From Dromaius novaehollandiae (lineage: Eukaryota; Chordata; Aves; Casuariiformes; Dromaiidae): DNA of 64,000 nucleotides. A program made the translations under genes and the position numbers. Each line of letters opens with the position of its first letter. Positions within the stretch are counted from its first letter, which is position 1. This document shows, in pieces, positions 1 to 21,100 of this stretch. The stretch is taken from NCBI RefSeq assembly GCF_036370855.1, contig NC_088102.1, positions 19,139,001-19,203,000 on the forward strand. Direction: 5' to 3'. The notes under the pieces were generated by a model, which was not told the DNA's origin, made no database searches, and saw nothing but the letters and a program-made list of their open reading frames with translations.

Positions 1-10556
<10,556 letters not shown>

Positions 10557-10853
10557 TTATTTAGATCCACCTCTAACTTCTTAGATTTCTGAGAACCTGG
10601 AGGATAATTTTTTTGACATACTCTCAAATACCACTGCTGGTTATTAGCTACTACCTACCTTTTGATCTGTCATTTTGTAAACACAGGAAAAAACAACCCA
10701 CTTTTTACTTGCCCCAAGGGAATTTTTTACACCGGGCAGCAAAAGGGTAGAGCCTTTGTTACCCCTAGGACAAGTTGCCCCAAGAGCCGGGGCAGGGGAG
10801 CCGGGCACCGGATGCCCACGGCCGCAGCCCCCCCATCTCGGCAGCGGCCCAGT

Positions 10854-10870
10854 GGGGGGGGGGGGGGGGG
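10854..10870. repeat. 17-base G run in CpG island
   Basis: Uninterrupted G17 following CCCAGT. Its length is likely to vary between individuals or be misread in assembly. Confidence 0.95.
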
Positions 10871-11198
10871 TGGCCAGCACGACACAGGCCGGGGGCGCCG
10901 CTCGGCGCCTCCCCTCACCCAGCCCGGCGCCCCGGGCCCGCCAACGGCCGCCTGACCCGGCCCGGCCCGGCCCAGCCCGCTGGGGCGGGGGCGAGCCCGG
11001 CGCCCCTGCCGCTAACGCTCCGCAGCCCCGGCTGCCCATGGGGAGGAAGCGGGCGCGGAAAAAGGAGACAGAACAGGGAGGGGAAGCCCGCAGCGAACGC
11101 GGGAGCCGCGCCACAGCAACACCGCTCAGGGCGGTCGCGACCGCCGCTACCTGCTTCACGGGCCTCGCCGGAGCCCCCCGGGGCGCGCGCCCCCCGCC

Positions 11199-11225
11199 TC
11201 ATCCGGACGCCGCGCGCGCCGCCAT
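11199..11225 (-). CDS. Upstream ORF in CPSF2 leader (MAARAASG)
   Basis: ATG at 11225 with A at -3 and G at +4, eight codons then TGA at 11201-11199. The ATG lies inside the YY1 element. It is in the leader only if transcription starts upstream of 11225. It may modulate CPSF2 translation, and I do not claim a functional peptide. Confidence 0.35.
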   Translation of the reverse strand: MAARAASG

Positions 11226-11228
11226 CTT
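11218..11228 (-). promoter_or_regulatory. YY1 element (AAGATGGCGGC)
   Basis: Exact match on the minus strand to the YY1 consensus AANATGGCGGC, which in housekeeping promoters sits just downstream of the transcription start and helps set direction. This supports a CPSF2 start shortly upstream (higher coordinates). Confidence 0.7.
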
Positions 11229-11432
11229 GAGCGGGGCAGGGAGGAGAAGGAGGGAAGGTGCGGGGGTGGCGGGCAGCACCATCGCGAGGCCGCCCGGGGG
11301 GGGCGGCTCCCTCCCCGCTGCCCGAACCGGCGGTGGGCTGTGCCGGCCTGCGCACTGCGCCCGTTGCCCTTGGTGTGGCCGCTGCGCGGGGCCCGGCGGC
11401 GGCGGCAGGCGGTAACGGCTGGGGCTGGCGGC

Positions 11433-11461
11433 GGGACGGGACGGGACGGGACGGGACGGGG
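11433..11461 (+). repeat. (GGGAC)n tandem repeat, predicted G-quadruplex
   Basis: Six runs of three or more G separated by AC form a pentanucleotide repeat on the plus strand. Four or more G3 runs with 2-nt loops satisfy the canonical G-quadruplex pattern. It sits in the bidirectional promoter, followed by GAGGGGAGGG. Confidence 0.9.
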
Positions 11462-11578
11462 AGGGGAGGGTGTCTGCGTCGGGGCGGCGCGAGCCTTCAC
11501 CGACGGCGTCTCGGGGCGCTTCCCTGCGCCCGGCGGCGCCTCGCCGCTGGCGGGGGCCCCGCCGGGAGCACTGTCCCG

Positions 11579-11599
11579 GCCGCCATGGCGGCTGTCTGA
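11579..11599 (+). promoter_or_regulatory. Palindromic GCCGCCATGGCGGC with 4-codon uORF (MAAV)
   Basis: A 14-bp perfect palindrome (11579-11592) places an ATGGCGGC YY1-like core on both strands and an ATG in ideal initiation context. The ATG at 11585 reads MAAV then TGA at 11597-11599. It is probably in or near the NDUFB1 non-coding exon 1. Confidence 0.5.
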
Positions 11600-11715
11600 G
11601 CAGCGGCCCCGCCGCCGCCGGGCCCCGTGTGCCGCCTTCTAGCAGCGGCCCCGTCCTGGGAGCGGAACGGCCGCCTGGGCGGCTCGAAACCTCCCGCAAG
11701 ACACTTACCCGGCAG

Positions 11716-12226
11716 GTTTGGGCTGGGGAGGCTGGAACAGGCTTTCTGCATTTAACAGATGTATTTTCTTTCTTGTCTGTCAATTCCCGAGTGCCTTGGA
11801 GGCTTGTCTTTCCGAGCTTTTGCTGATGATAAAACATCCATCTGCAGGATTTAGTATTACGAATACCTGTGTTATGTTTTGCAGGAGAGCGACTTTCTGT
11901 ACTTTTAGAGTTATTTTAATGGGTAAATTAATCTGTTTCTAGATCATTTTGTTAACATTTGACCAATGATACTTAAAAGAGTCTACTCTCCTACTTCAGG
12001 ATAAAATCCTATTTTGCGGCACCACAGAGTTAGTTGCAATTGTTTCTGAGAATCCTGTGTTTGGATTTGAGAACAGCATGCACCTTGCATGAAGTGTTTA
12101 CTGGCCCTTACGCGTTTATTATTCCATAGTAGGATCCTAGTGTGTGAGATTAAAGGCACTAGGCATGTAGCAGTCTCCACGTACAGATGTATCAGTAACT
12201 CTTCTCTGTTACGCTCTTCTTTCCAG
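11716..12226 (+). other. Probable NDUFB1 leader intron (approximate 5' end)
   Basis: A candidate donor GGCAG/GTTTGG at 11715/11716 at the edge of the CpG island would join to the acceptor at 12226. A second donor possibility is GGCG/GTAACG at 11411. I cannot decide between them without transcripts. Confidence 0.4.
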
Positions 12227-12371
12227 CAGCCATGGTGAACTTCATCCAAGCTGTGCGTGATCACTGGGTTCACATCCTTGTTCCCCTGGGATTTGTGATT
12301 GGATGTTATTTGGACAGAATGAATGATGAAAAGCTGTCAGCCTTCAGAAACAAGAGCTTACTATATAGAAG
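12227..12371 (+). CDS. NDUFB1: NDUFB1 first coding exon (residues 1-46)
   Basis: The acceptor CTTCTTTCCAG ends at 12226, and a CAGCAG tandem acceptor allows a 3-nt shift in the leader only. Coding begins at 12232 and ends in two bases of codon 47 before GTTTGC. Confidence 0.95.
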
Positions 12372-14283
12372 GTTTGCTTATGATACCTTTTTATGATATA
12401 TATGTTCAATTATTTTGCGAAGTAGATTTTAAAAGTGCTTTTCTAGTCTTTTCTGAAGTCTTAAGTGTATAAAAAAAAGTAATACTGTCAAAATATTAAG
12501 GGGAAGAAAGCCATAAAAGTGTCAGCCAACCTTGATTAAGGGTTTTGGCTAACAAATGCTTACTGAAAATCTGGGCCTTAGGGCCCATCTTCGTGCTGTT
12601 AGTCATGAAAAAAGTATACGCAATTCTGCCCATTTGACCATTTAGTTGAAATAATTGATTTAAAATAACTATTTTTTGGTAAATGTTATTCTTGGAAGCA
12701 AGATAAATAAATTCAAGAACTAGTAAACATGAAGATACTTTGATTTGTATCTAAGTAGACTTATTAAAAGGATGTACTGCATGAGCTCTAAGTCCTTCTG
12801 AAATTGTTTTTGAGCCCTCCTGTTTAGCTGCACTTGGATACCATACGGAGTTCACTTAAATGCAGAATACCAGAGCTCTGACAAACTTTACCTAACAAAA
12901 TAATGCTAAATGTTATAATTGGGGGGGCAGGAGTCAGAGCTATAAAACATATTTTAATGTAAAAGTAACTTATTAAGCTAGGGAAGTAGTCTATAGGTAT
13001 GAATTTACTTGTTCTCCCTGTCCTCGATGATTCTACAGGTAGGAAAATGCAACCTTTTGCATTTTATTATTTGTGTATTGAAAATGGAAAGTGGTCTTTT
13101 TCAGCTTCCAATTAGTTTTCCATTTTAATGAACTAATTGATTTGAAATCAAATAATTTGAAAAAAGAAGGTGTTTTCACGTTGGTAGAAAAGGCTTGAGC
13201 TTTCCAAAGCTTGTTAATCATATTAACTGCTGTCAAGTGCTTAGCCATGAAACGTGCAAACCTTATGTTCACTCTAACACTTCAGCAGAAACACATAGTG
13301 CTTGAATTTTCCTTTAATTTTAACCTTTTCAATGGATTATAGCAAAATTATGTCTTAAATTTAAAACTATGACAACATATATTAGCATGTAAATACTTTC
13401 ATAAATTTGTGTCATTTAAATAACATTTTTTTAATTAACCTAGCCTCTGTATTTTAAACGTTTAATGTTAGCAACTGCTGTGTCTTTACGGACTCTGTAC
13501 CCTACAGTGTGGGCTTGCTGGCTCACTTCTCGGGGAGAACTGAGATAACTTAATGTGCGGCTTCATCTAGATCAGTTCTCTTAAATCTGTGCAAGACTGT
13601 AGAGTTAACCAAAATGCAGAAGAAAATCATCCTGCATAATTACTAATGCTAATCTATCACAGATTGGAAGAAAAGTAGGAATGTTGGTATATATGGTTTG
13701 CAAGTGGCTTTTTTTACTTTGGAGTCATATGGGCTGATTGTGAGTAAGAAAGTAAGGTAACAGCACTGTTCCTGCCACTGTTAGGTTAGCACTTTTCTCA
13801 CTGCAATTAGTGGTTAAGTTGCACGGGTATTTCAGTATCTTGTGAAAACTTCCTCTGGTTTTACACCTAATTTTTTTCCTACTAAAGTAATTATATTTTC
13901 TATTCAAAAGAAGTAGGGCTCTGTTTTGCAAAAAAGTTTGTTAACTTATTTGTGGTTAGCTGCTCGGTGCCCCCATTTAAACTAATCAAAGTGGACTCAA
14001 TCTTTGGAAGCTTTGGAAAGAAAAAGAGAACATTTATCCATATTGAAAGATTTTTAACTGACAACACTTTGAAAGAAAGTCAAATTTATTCATTATGCTT
14101 AATATAAATCTCAATCAAGGTTTCTATGACAGTTAAAACTTACACCAAGTTATTCTGTCATAATTAAGACTTACATTTATGAGTAATTATTCTACAGAAA
14201 TTATCCTAATTTTATTCTCCTGCCTCTCTTTTTCTTTTCCACACAGAGAATTGAAACCTGGTGAAGAAACTACATGGAAATAG
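12232..14283 (+). CDS. NDUFB1: NDUFB1, NADH:ubiquinone oxidoreductase subunit B1 (complex I MNLL), complete coding region
   Basis: Accessory subunit of the mitochondrial inner-membrane respiratory complex I, in the distal part of the membrane arm. Two coding exons (12232-12371 and 14247-14283) give 58 residues, the usual family length, starting [20 protein letters not shown] and ending [10 protein letters not shown]. One membrane helix covers about residues 13-27 ([15 protein letters not shown]), followed by the conserved charged C-terminal tail facing the aqueous side. There is no cleavable presequence, as usual for this subunit. The split codon R47 (AG/A) joins exons across donor GAAG/GTTTGC and acceptor CCACACAG. 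The ATG has CAGCCATGG context five bases after the acceptor, so the 5' UTR lies in an upstream exon in the CpG island shared with CPSF2. Alignment with human NDUFB1 is unambiguous. Confidence 0.97.
12372..14246 (+). other. NDUFB1 intron between coding exons
   Basis: AT-rich, no exon or RNA gene recognised on either strand. Short open frames at 13033-13272 and 13725-13931 on the minus strand have no recognisable domain. Confidence 0.85.
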
Positions 14284-14555
14284 AAGCTGCTAATGAAATG
14301 GGAAATATCTTCATTTGATTAATCAACTTATATAACAAGTTCAAAGAACAGGATTATGGTTTTTATTCTTGAAAGAACGTATAAGGCTACAGAAAGGAAC
14401 ACCTACGATTCATCTCTGCTAGTTTAATTTTCAGTCCTCATTTTTGAAAGATAATTATGTGACTAGTAAATGTCCTGTTCAGAAACATTTGTCCCCAGAA
14501 GTCATACTCTGGAAGAGGGAGGAAGACTTACGTAATAAAGAAAAACTATGGAAAA
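14247..14555 (+). CDS. NDUFB1: NDUFB1 last exon (residues 47-58, stop 14281-14283, 3' UTR)
   Basis: The coding part is 14247-14283 with stop TAG. The 3' UTR of about 270 nt ends shortly after the AATAAA at 14534-14539. The exact cleavage site is inferred. Confidence 0.9.
14534..14539 (+). terminator. NDUFB1 poly(A) signal AATAAA
   Basis: Canonical hexamer 250 nt after the stop, followed within 25-40 nt by T/GT-rich sequence. It leaves about 550 nt before the ATXN3 start. Confidence 0.8.
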
Positions 14556-14929
14556 AGCATTTATGTTGTTATTAATCTGTATGGTGTAAAATTATTTGTA
14601 GTTCATAGCAAGGCAGTGTTTAGGAACTTTAGTTTCAGGACTTAGGAACTAGGAATATTTAATGTAGATCTGAAATGTGGTAGAGAATGTGTTTATATAT
14701 TTTTAATCGAATCTGAACCGTTTTCTCCTTAGATTTCTTCTTTAGACGTGTTTCTTTGGGATGTCAGCAGTGGCGCTACTGTAGCTTTGTGATAGTGCAT
14801 GAGAACAGGAAAGTGAAAAGGATTGACAGGCGGTAAGACACAGCAATGGAACTGACTTCTCTTTGTAATTTCTAAATTTCTGAACCAAGGGAAATGCAGA
14901 AAACAGCTTTCAAGTGAGCAGGGAATTTT
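14556..14929. other. Short intergenic spacer between NDUFB1 and ATXN3
   Basis: About 370 bp of AT-rich DNA between the NDUFB1 poly(A) site and the next CpG island, with no recognised element. Confidence 0.75.
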
Positions 14930-15059
14930 GGGGGGAGCTTGAGCTCATGCCGGTGGCGGAGCGGCCCTGAAGGACCTCCCGGCCGGCAGGAAACGCCTCC
15001 GCGGCGGGCAGCGCTCGCACCGCCCCGGCGGGGGCGGGGGGGAGGAGAGCTCCGCGCGG

Positions 15060-15115
15060 ATTGGCTGCGGCGGGTCGCCCAGTAAAGCGAGGTTTCATTG
15101 GTTGCGGCGGGTCAC
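15060..15115 (-). promoter_or_regulatory. Duplicated inverted-CCAAT module
   Basis: ATTGGCTGCGGCGGGTCGC (from 15060) and ATTGGTTGCGGCGGGTCAC (from 15097) differ at two positions and are 37 bp apart. Both contain an NF-Y type CCAAT box on the minus strand. Confidence 0.8.
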
Positions 15116-15120
15116 GTGAG
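15111..15120 (+). promoter_or_regulatory. E-box / near-CLEAR motif GTCACGTGAG
   Basis: Nine of ten bases match the TFEB/TFE3 CLEAR consensus GTCACGTGAC, and the CACGTG core also suits USF or MYC/MAX. It lies 30 nt before the ATXN3 ATG, so it is at the start site or in the leader. Confidence 0.6.
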
Positions 15121-15149
15121 GCGGAGGGTGCTGGCCGTTGACAATAAAC

Positions 15150-15173
15150 ATGGAGTCTATCTTCCACGAGCGG
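15150..15173 (+). CDS. ATXN3: ATXN3 exon 1 coding part (MESIFHER)
   Basis: The start ATG is preceded by ACAATAAAC. The donor GAGCGG/GTGAGTG falls after codon 8 in phase 0. The 5' UTR begins in the CpG island at an unknown point. Confidence 0.95.
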
Positions 15174-18100
15174 GTGAGTGAGGGGCTATGGGAGGGCAGG
15201 GCTCCATCCCCTCCGCTCCTCGCGAAGCCGTGTCCGCCCGCCTGGGGGCTGGCCGGGGGGGGGGGGGGGGGAGGGTCGCGGTGTTAGTGGGCCGGGCCTG
15301 GGGCGCTCTCTCCGCGGAGCTGTGCGGGGCAGGTCTCCGCGCCCGGCGCTGGCTCCGGAGCAGCCCGCGGGCGCGCCTCGCCTGGGCCCTGCGCGCCGCG
15401 CCGCGCTGCCCGCCCTGGCAGCCTTCCAGCGGCCGAGCTGGGGCGGCGGCTCGGCTCCCTCTGCCTCGGGGAGAGCTGCCCCCTCGCACCGTGCCGCCGG
15501 TCCCTGCGTCCCGGCTTGGCTCTGCCAAGTCTGCCGGCTTGGGAAAAGGAAATGTGATACTGGAGATCAAAGAAGGCCAGTGCCGAGGCTCGGCGTTTCC
15601 TTTCATGCAGTGACTTCCTTTCTTGGGCCTTTAAAAATGGACCTCGGCTATGGAAGAGTGCAGGCTAAAGCTGTTTCTCTTTCTTGAGAGGAGGTGAGCT
15701 TGCGTGGCTGGGAAGTGAGTGTGATGGTGGGCAGCAGCAGGCAGGACTGTTTTAGACTCTTCCTGTTGTGTTCTTTCTCCTCTTCACCTAGCCTGGCTTG
15801 GTTTGGTTGTCTGACCAGCAGGGAAAGGGAGTGCTGTTAAGGAAATCCTACTTCATGTGCAGTGTTTCTGTGCACTGAACAGTGTTTCCTGTTTTGGAGG
15901 AGAACTGCTTCTATTAACTTTTGTGACTTATCTAGGTTCCCAGATAGCAACTACTTGTGCTTCAGTGCTTTTGGAGTACTCTTGTCTTCATGTGCTTTGC
16001 CAATGTGTCAACATCTTTATCATGTCAAGTTTAATACTAATTTTTATACACCGTTCTCAAGCAAGCTAGCTGGATAACTTTATAAAAGAAACTTTAATGT
16101 TCAGAAACTTGTATAACTTGAGGAGTGTTTTCTCAAACTGGGTTTGGATAGCAGAACTTTGCAAGCACTTATGGTGTTAAACAGATGTTGCTCAGAGGAC
16201 AAGTGTTAGATTTTGGTCACTATAGCCTGTGCTACTGTGGCATTGACTTCCAGTCCGGATTTGAAAATACCAAGTTCAAAACAAGTGTACCTTTCTCTCA
16301 TCTAGTCTAACCTGTCACATGAGAAAATAGTAACTTAAAGTATTTTTGAGCAAATTGCTTTATTGTTTTGGGATAATAAAACTATGCCAAGGTTAAAATG
16401 TTAGAGCATAATACAGTCAAAGTTACAAACCAATTGCCATTTATAGTTGCTACTGGTTCTTATTGTGGGGTGGGGGTTTTTGTTTGTTTTAATGCTCTTG
16501 GGACATCTTGAATGTGATGTAACTATGCTTTAGTAAGTTAGCTGTGCAGTCACTAAGGTGCATGACTGCCTGTTTTAAAAATACTTGGTACTCAAATTTA
16601 TCTTATTTTGTTGTAATTATCATTCTAGGGAAAATCTGACTCAACTGCTATTCCCCCCACCCCCTTAGGTGGTATTTTTTTCATCAAGTGCACTATCTCA
16701 GTTCCTCACAAGATATTGAGAATGTTGAATGTGTGTGTGCATCACTTGTACACCTCAGATATTCCAATTAAAAAAACTGAGGCATGGAAAAAATGGCATT
16801 TATAAAGGAAATAGGAATGCCTTTAGCAAAACAAAGACCTAAGCAATGTGATATTTTTTCACTGGAGAATGGCAGATGCCTAAAGTAGGCCTCCTCCAGG
16901 CTTTAGGAGCCACTATCTTAAAATTGGACCCTTGCTTTTATAAGATACAAGTGGTTGAAAATGCTAAAAGCAGCGCAGCAACTTTACATCTCCAACAAGG
17001 AGACTTCAGATTATGGAAAAAGTGGTGTTCACAAAAAAACCCTGAACTTAATTTTTCTTACAAACTGTAAGATCAGTTTTCTCTTCTGCATTTACCCTTA
17101 ATATGTACAAGTCATGCATATGAAAATTAATGTTATGATGTTTTAAGATAAAACTTTTTCTGTACAAATATACAAATGCCATTTCAGTGAAACATGTTTA
17201 AATGCTGTCGTACAACTCATTTTCAAAGACCTTAATCTCTCCTTGTTCTTAAATCAATTTCGTATAGTTCTGGTGGAGAAACTTGTGATTCTTAAGCAGG
17301 TTCCTCTGCTTTAGTTGTATCATATGACCAGCAGCAGGGATGTGGTCCTGGAGGGCCTGGGACTGGTGGGGAGTCTGGAGTTTCTTGCTGTGGGAGAGCA
17401 TGAGCTAGGGGGACTGTGGAGAAGGAGGTTTCTGAATTCTGCTGGACCCCAGCTGTACAGCTGGTCCAGCCTTTGCTCACTGCTTAGTTGGGTGATGAAG
17501 CCCTAGGAAAACTTCCTTATCTGGAGTAAAGGAAATCTCAGAGATTCCTGCTTTATGGGATGAACCATGGGAGATTTGTACATATGGTTTGAATGAGGCT
17601 GTCATAGAAGCTTAAAGAATATTCCTCCAAGGCATGCTCTTGTGTTTTGGGGATTTTGTTTTGTTTTTGTTTGGTTGGGGTTTTTGTTTTTGCTTTTATT
17701 CTTCAGAGTGCATGAACATTAGAGTTATTAATAAAAATAGGGAGCATTGATTAAAATGGCAAAGATGATTTCAAAAACTGATATTAATCTTATCTTGCAC
17801 GTGTAGTTTAGTTATTTCTTTAGTAGCCAGTGAAAACCAATTTTTTAAAGATTTTTTTTTATGCAAAACAGCATTTTATCTGCACTAATTATGAGAATGA
17901 AAGAGCTTGACATACATCCATTCAGTTATTTTTTTTACTTATGCTACAAAGTGATAACTGGCATTTCTAATTTATTAATTTTTAATTTAGGTTGATAGTC
18001 TAAAAATGATACATTACATTTGTGTTATCTCCAGTGTGCTGGATACATAACAAAGTATCTAAAGTGTTTTGCATTTAAGTAGTTTATCAACAAAAAATAT

Positions 18101-21100
18101 TTTCATTGTTTAAGCTGAATTGATTTTTTTTCCTCATCATCTTTCCCTTCAAGATTTTAGAATCAGTATGTTTTAGCTGCTTTTACATGGTTCCTATTCA
18201 TAAACTTTATGTGTAAAACAAGCTTTACTGCTCTTCCAGCTTCTAATCACTTTCTCAGCAGTAAATGAACTGGTTATAACCTGAATTGGGTGAGTAACGT
18301 TAAATGAAAGAGAGAAATTCTGTAGATCTATGCTCTAAATCTCTTCAAAGTCTTAACAGCCTGTTTTTCTTTAGCCACATATGGAGAGCAGATTGCTGAT
18401 AGTGACACCTGGCATGGAAAAAAAGTTTAATGGAACAAGAGTATGTGTTACAGAGAATGTTTGTCACTGGGAATTAGAGATCAAGAATGTTTCATTTTCA
18501 TGTAGTGGTTTTGAAGAGGACAGAATCTGTTGTCCTGCTGGTCCCGAAGTCTTCGTGTGACTTAGTCATGCCATAGGCAATTTTTACATTGCTTTCTAAA
18601 ATAGCATTTTTACTTGGAATTTATTTCCCTTGAAGAAATATAGTAGTATGTGGGGAGGAGAGGGTCTGTTGAACTGATGGCTTTCTGTGTGTGCATTCTA
18701 AAGCTTTCAGAGTAATACATCTGAAGAAAATATTGTATTGGGGGGTGGGGGGAGGAAACAAGGGGAGTTTGCCAGAATAAAATGGCTGAAACATTTTGCA
18801 GAGCAAAACATTAAAATGGCATTTGTGTATTTTTGTTTTGTTTTCCAATGTTAGCAAGAAGGCTCACTGTGTGCTCAGCACTGTCTGAATAATTTGCTAC
18901 AAGGGGAGTATTTTAGTCCTGTTGAGTTATCCTCTATTGCACAGCAGCTGGATGAGGAAGAAAGAATGAGAATGGCAGAGGGAGGAGTGTCTAGTGAAGA
19001 ATACAGAACATTTTTACAGGTAAAATCTTTTAAATTTCATGTTGCTTGATATTTGTTTCCTTGAAATATAGTACTGTGTAGTACGTACCTGATATTTTTG
19101 TGCAGTTGTAGAATGCTTATTTCCCAGGACTAAAACTTCTTAAATTTATAGCCCTTTTTGTTCAGTCATCTCAGATCTGGCATTTTCGAAGTTTGCTATA
19201 AAGCTTTACAATAATTTTATAAAAGACACATTATCTCCATCTTACAGGTAGGGAGGTCAGGCATGGCGAGAAGGATGAGAGATTTGCCACTTGTCACAGA
19301 GTAAGCCAGTGGCAGAGATGGGAACAGAACTTCTGATGCCTGTCTCTCCTCTAAGCACTGAGCATTTCTAATATAAAGGTTTGAGTTTTTTATTAATAAG
19401 CGTATTTGGGCATTGTAATTATCCTTACAGAATAGGATGCATTTAGTTGTTGCTTTAAGTGTGTGCAGTTTTCTTTTTTGCTGACCTTTTATGCTTACAT
19501 CATTTTTTCTCTTTTCTCTCTCTCCCAACCTCACATTGAGCAGCAGCCTTCTGTAAATATGGATGATAGTGGATTCTTCTCAATTCAAGTAAGCATGGCT
19601 GTATACTGTGACAATTTTTTCTTTATGCAATATATGTCCTCTTTAACATAATTTAAATGCCATCAGCCTTTTCACCTGGGGGGTTGGGGCGGGGGAAGTG
19701 ATGGATTTCTAAATCTTCAGAGTGTTTACCGTTAAGAGCAGTGGCTTGCAGTTCTTTTTGGGCCCTTAAAGACTTAAAAAGAAATACAGACCCCTGAATT
19801 GCGAAATCATGCCTGCTGGCAGTAAACTTGCTTTCTTGGTTGCTTCTTCTAATTACTTTGGGGTAGACCTTGGTTTCCATAAACTGCAGGTGAAAAAACA
19901 GTTGAGATGTTCTCAGATTATAGAGTACAGAGCCCTTGGCAGTGGTTGCAGAGTTAGCACTGTGATCTGCAGAACGGGAAAAGCTGCAAATATCTGTGTT
20001 CCAGTTCACTTCCTGTTATCCTACTTCTTTGCCTCATCATTGCTTTACTCAGTATTATCACAGTATTATTACAGAAGATTTTTCAAAGAGTTATTGTCAG
20101 AGTTTTACCTTTTATTTTTGAATTTGCTTGCTTACGTTTTAAAATGACATTGAAATTTCCTAAAATGTAGGAAAATCCCTATTTAAAGAAGTCATAAGGT
20201 TTGGGCAAAGTCTATAAACTGTAATAATGTCCAGGGTTTTGTTATATGACAGTTTGCAGCATAGTAGAAACAAACTTCAAATTCTTCAGTTTGATCTGAA
20301 AGTCTTGATGGATATCTTTTTAAAATGGACTACAATAGTCAGCCTAAAAAACATTAGCAGTAAACCAATATTAATGAACCTGATTTTGATAACATGCCAT
20401 CCCAGTGGCGCAAGATTTCGAATAGTTGCGGTGGGAGGGGATGCCTTTGTATTGGCAGGGTGAGGGAGAGGGCACGATGGTACACTAAGGGCAGAGAGAT
20501 AAAAATGTGTGAAGTGTCTGAGAAGTGGAGTTACAACTTTGTCTGGGAAACTAAGTTTTTTTTTTTTTTTTTAAACACCTCTCAGTTGAATAGTTTTGTA
20601 ACTTCCCCTCAGAAGTGGTATGCATGTTATGGTGAATGTGGATTCATGACAGTTGAATAATGTTTTGAATAATGTGATTCTGAGGCTTGTTTTTCATAAA
20701 GGTACTTTAAAATCAGTTTTATGAAAACAGTATTTTTTATAGTAGCTAAAATGATTGTGCTGCTTAAACTAGTTTGACTCACAAAAAGTGCTATTTTGAC
20801 AGGTTATAAGCAATGCCTTGAAAGTTTGGGGTTTAGAACTAATCCTCTTCAACAGCCCAGAGTATCAGAGGCTTGGGATCGACCCTATGTAAGACCTTTT
20901 TTCTCTTTTCTTTTTTTCTTCACTCTAATTTCATTTTACAGAAAAATAATACTGAAAATTTGTTCTAACTCTGTTTCTTTAAAATTACTATTTCAAGCCC
21001 TGTTACATTCTGATGTTTAGTTTTTAACCCCTCTGCTTGTAACTTTTGTCTTCTGGGGGTGTACACAAGCATCTGTCCTCTGTGCCTTCATGACATCTCG

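Larger units (their letters stand above)
11151..11240 (-). other. CPSF2: Probable CPSF2 non-coding exon 1 (5' UTR), approximate upstream end
   Basis: Exon 2 has a clear acceptor before position 10506 and only 37 nt of leader ahead of its ATG, so an upstream non-coding exon is needed. In the CpG island the minus strand offers the donor GAAGCAG/GTAGCG, with the last exon base at 11151. A YY1 element (AAGATGGCGGC) lies at 11228-11218, typical of positions just downstream of a transcription start. An alternative donor (AAAAG/GTAGGTAG) lies near 10660. The transcription start itself is inferred, not seen. Confidence 0.55.
10780..11720. promoter_or_regulatory. CpG island, bidirectional promoter of CPSF2 (-) and NDUFB1 (+)
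   Basis: Sharp rise in G+C with dense CpG, flanked by AT-rich sequence. CPSF2 reads left and NDUFB1 reads right from it, the head-to-head arrangement kept in other vertebrates. Visible elements are a YY1 site on the minus strand (11218-11228), a 14-bp palindrome with an ATGGCGGC core (11579-11592), a one-base-expanded NRF1-like TGCGCACTGCGC (11349-11360), a (GGGAC)n G-rich repeat (11433-11461) and a 17-G run (10854-10870). No TATA box is seen near the likely starts. Long open frames in the island are products of GC bias. Confidence 0.9.
14930..15600 (+). promoter_or_regulatory. ATXN3: CpG island, ATXN3 promoter and exon 1
   Basis: Dense CpG and GC boxes (GGGGGCGGGGGG near 15030). Two CCAAT boxes in reverse orientation (ATTGG at 15060 and 15097) each head a similar module of about 19 bp. 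An E-box GTCACGTGAG lies at 15111-15120, and the ATXN3 ATG at 15150. There is no TATA box at a sensible distance. Long open frames on both strands through 15157-15687 reflect GC bias. Confidence 0.88.
15174..18854 (+). other. ATXN3 intron 1
   Basis: The GC-rich beginning carries a 17-G run (15255-15271). The rest is AT-rich. A G-rich patch at 17320-17480 contains the 30-bp inverted repeat listed separately. No exon or repeat family was recognised. Confidence 0.85.

Noticed and set aside
11349-11361. NRF1 site in the CPSF2/NDUFB1 promoter
   Set aside because: TGCGCACTGCGCC has one extra base compared with the NRF1 consensus spacing, so I list it only as NRF1-like within the promoter entry.
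10644-11837. Many overlapping long open frames on both strands in the first CpG island
   Set aside because: High G+C depletes stop codons. The frames overlap each other, are low-complexity Pro/Arg/Gly/Ala, and coincide with a promoter and leader.
15157-15687. Open frames of 140-170 codons around ATXN3 exon 1
   Set aside because: Same GC-bias effect; they cross the exon 1 donor and intron 1 and have no domain.
18741-18758. G-rich run as a G-quadruplex
   Set aside because: Two long G runs and a distant third do not meet the four-run pattern with short loops as clearly as the promoter repeat.
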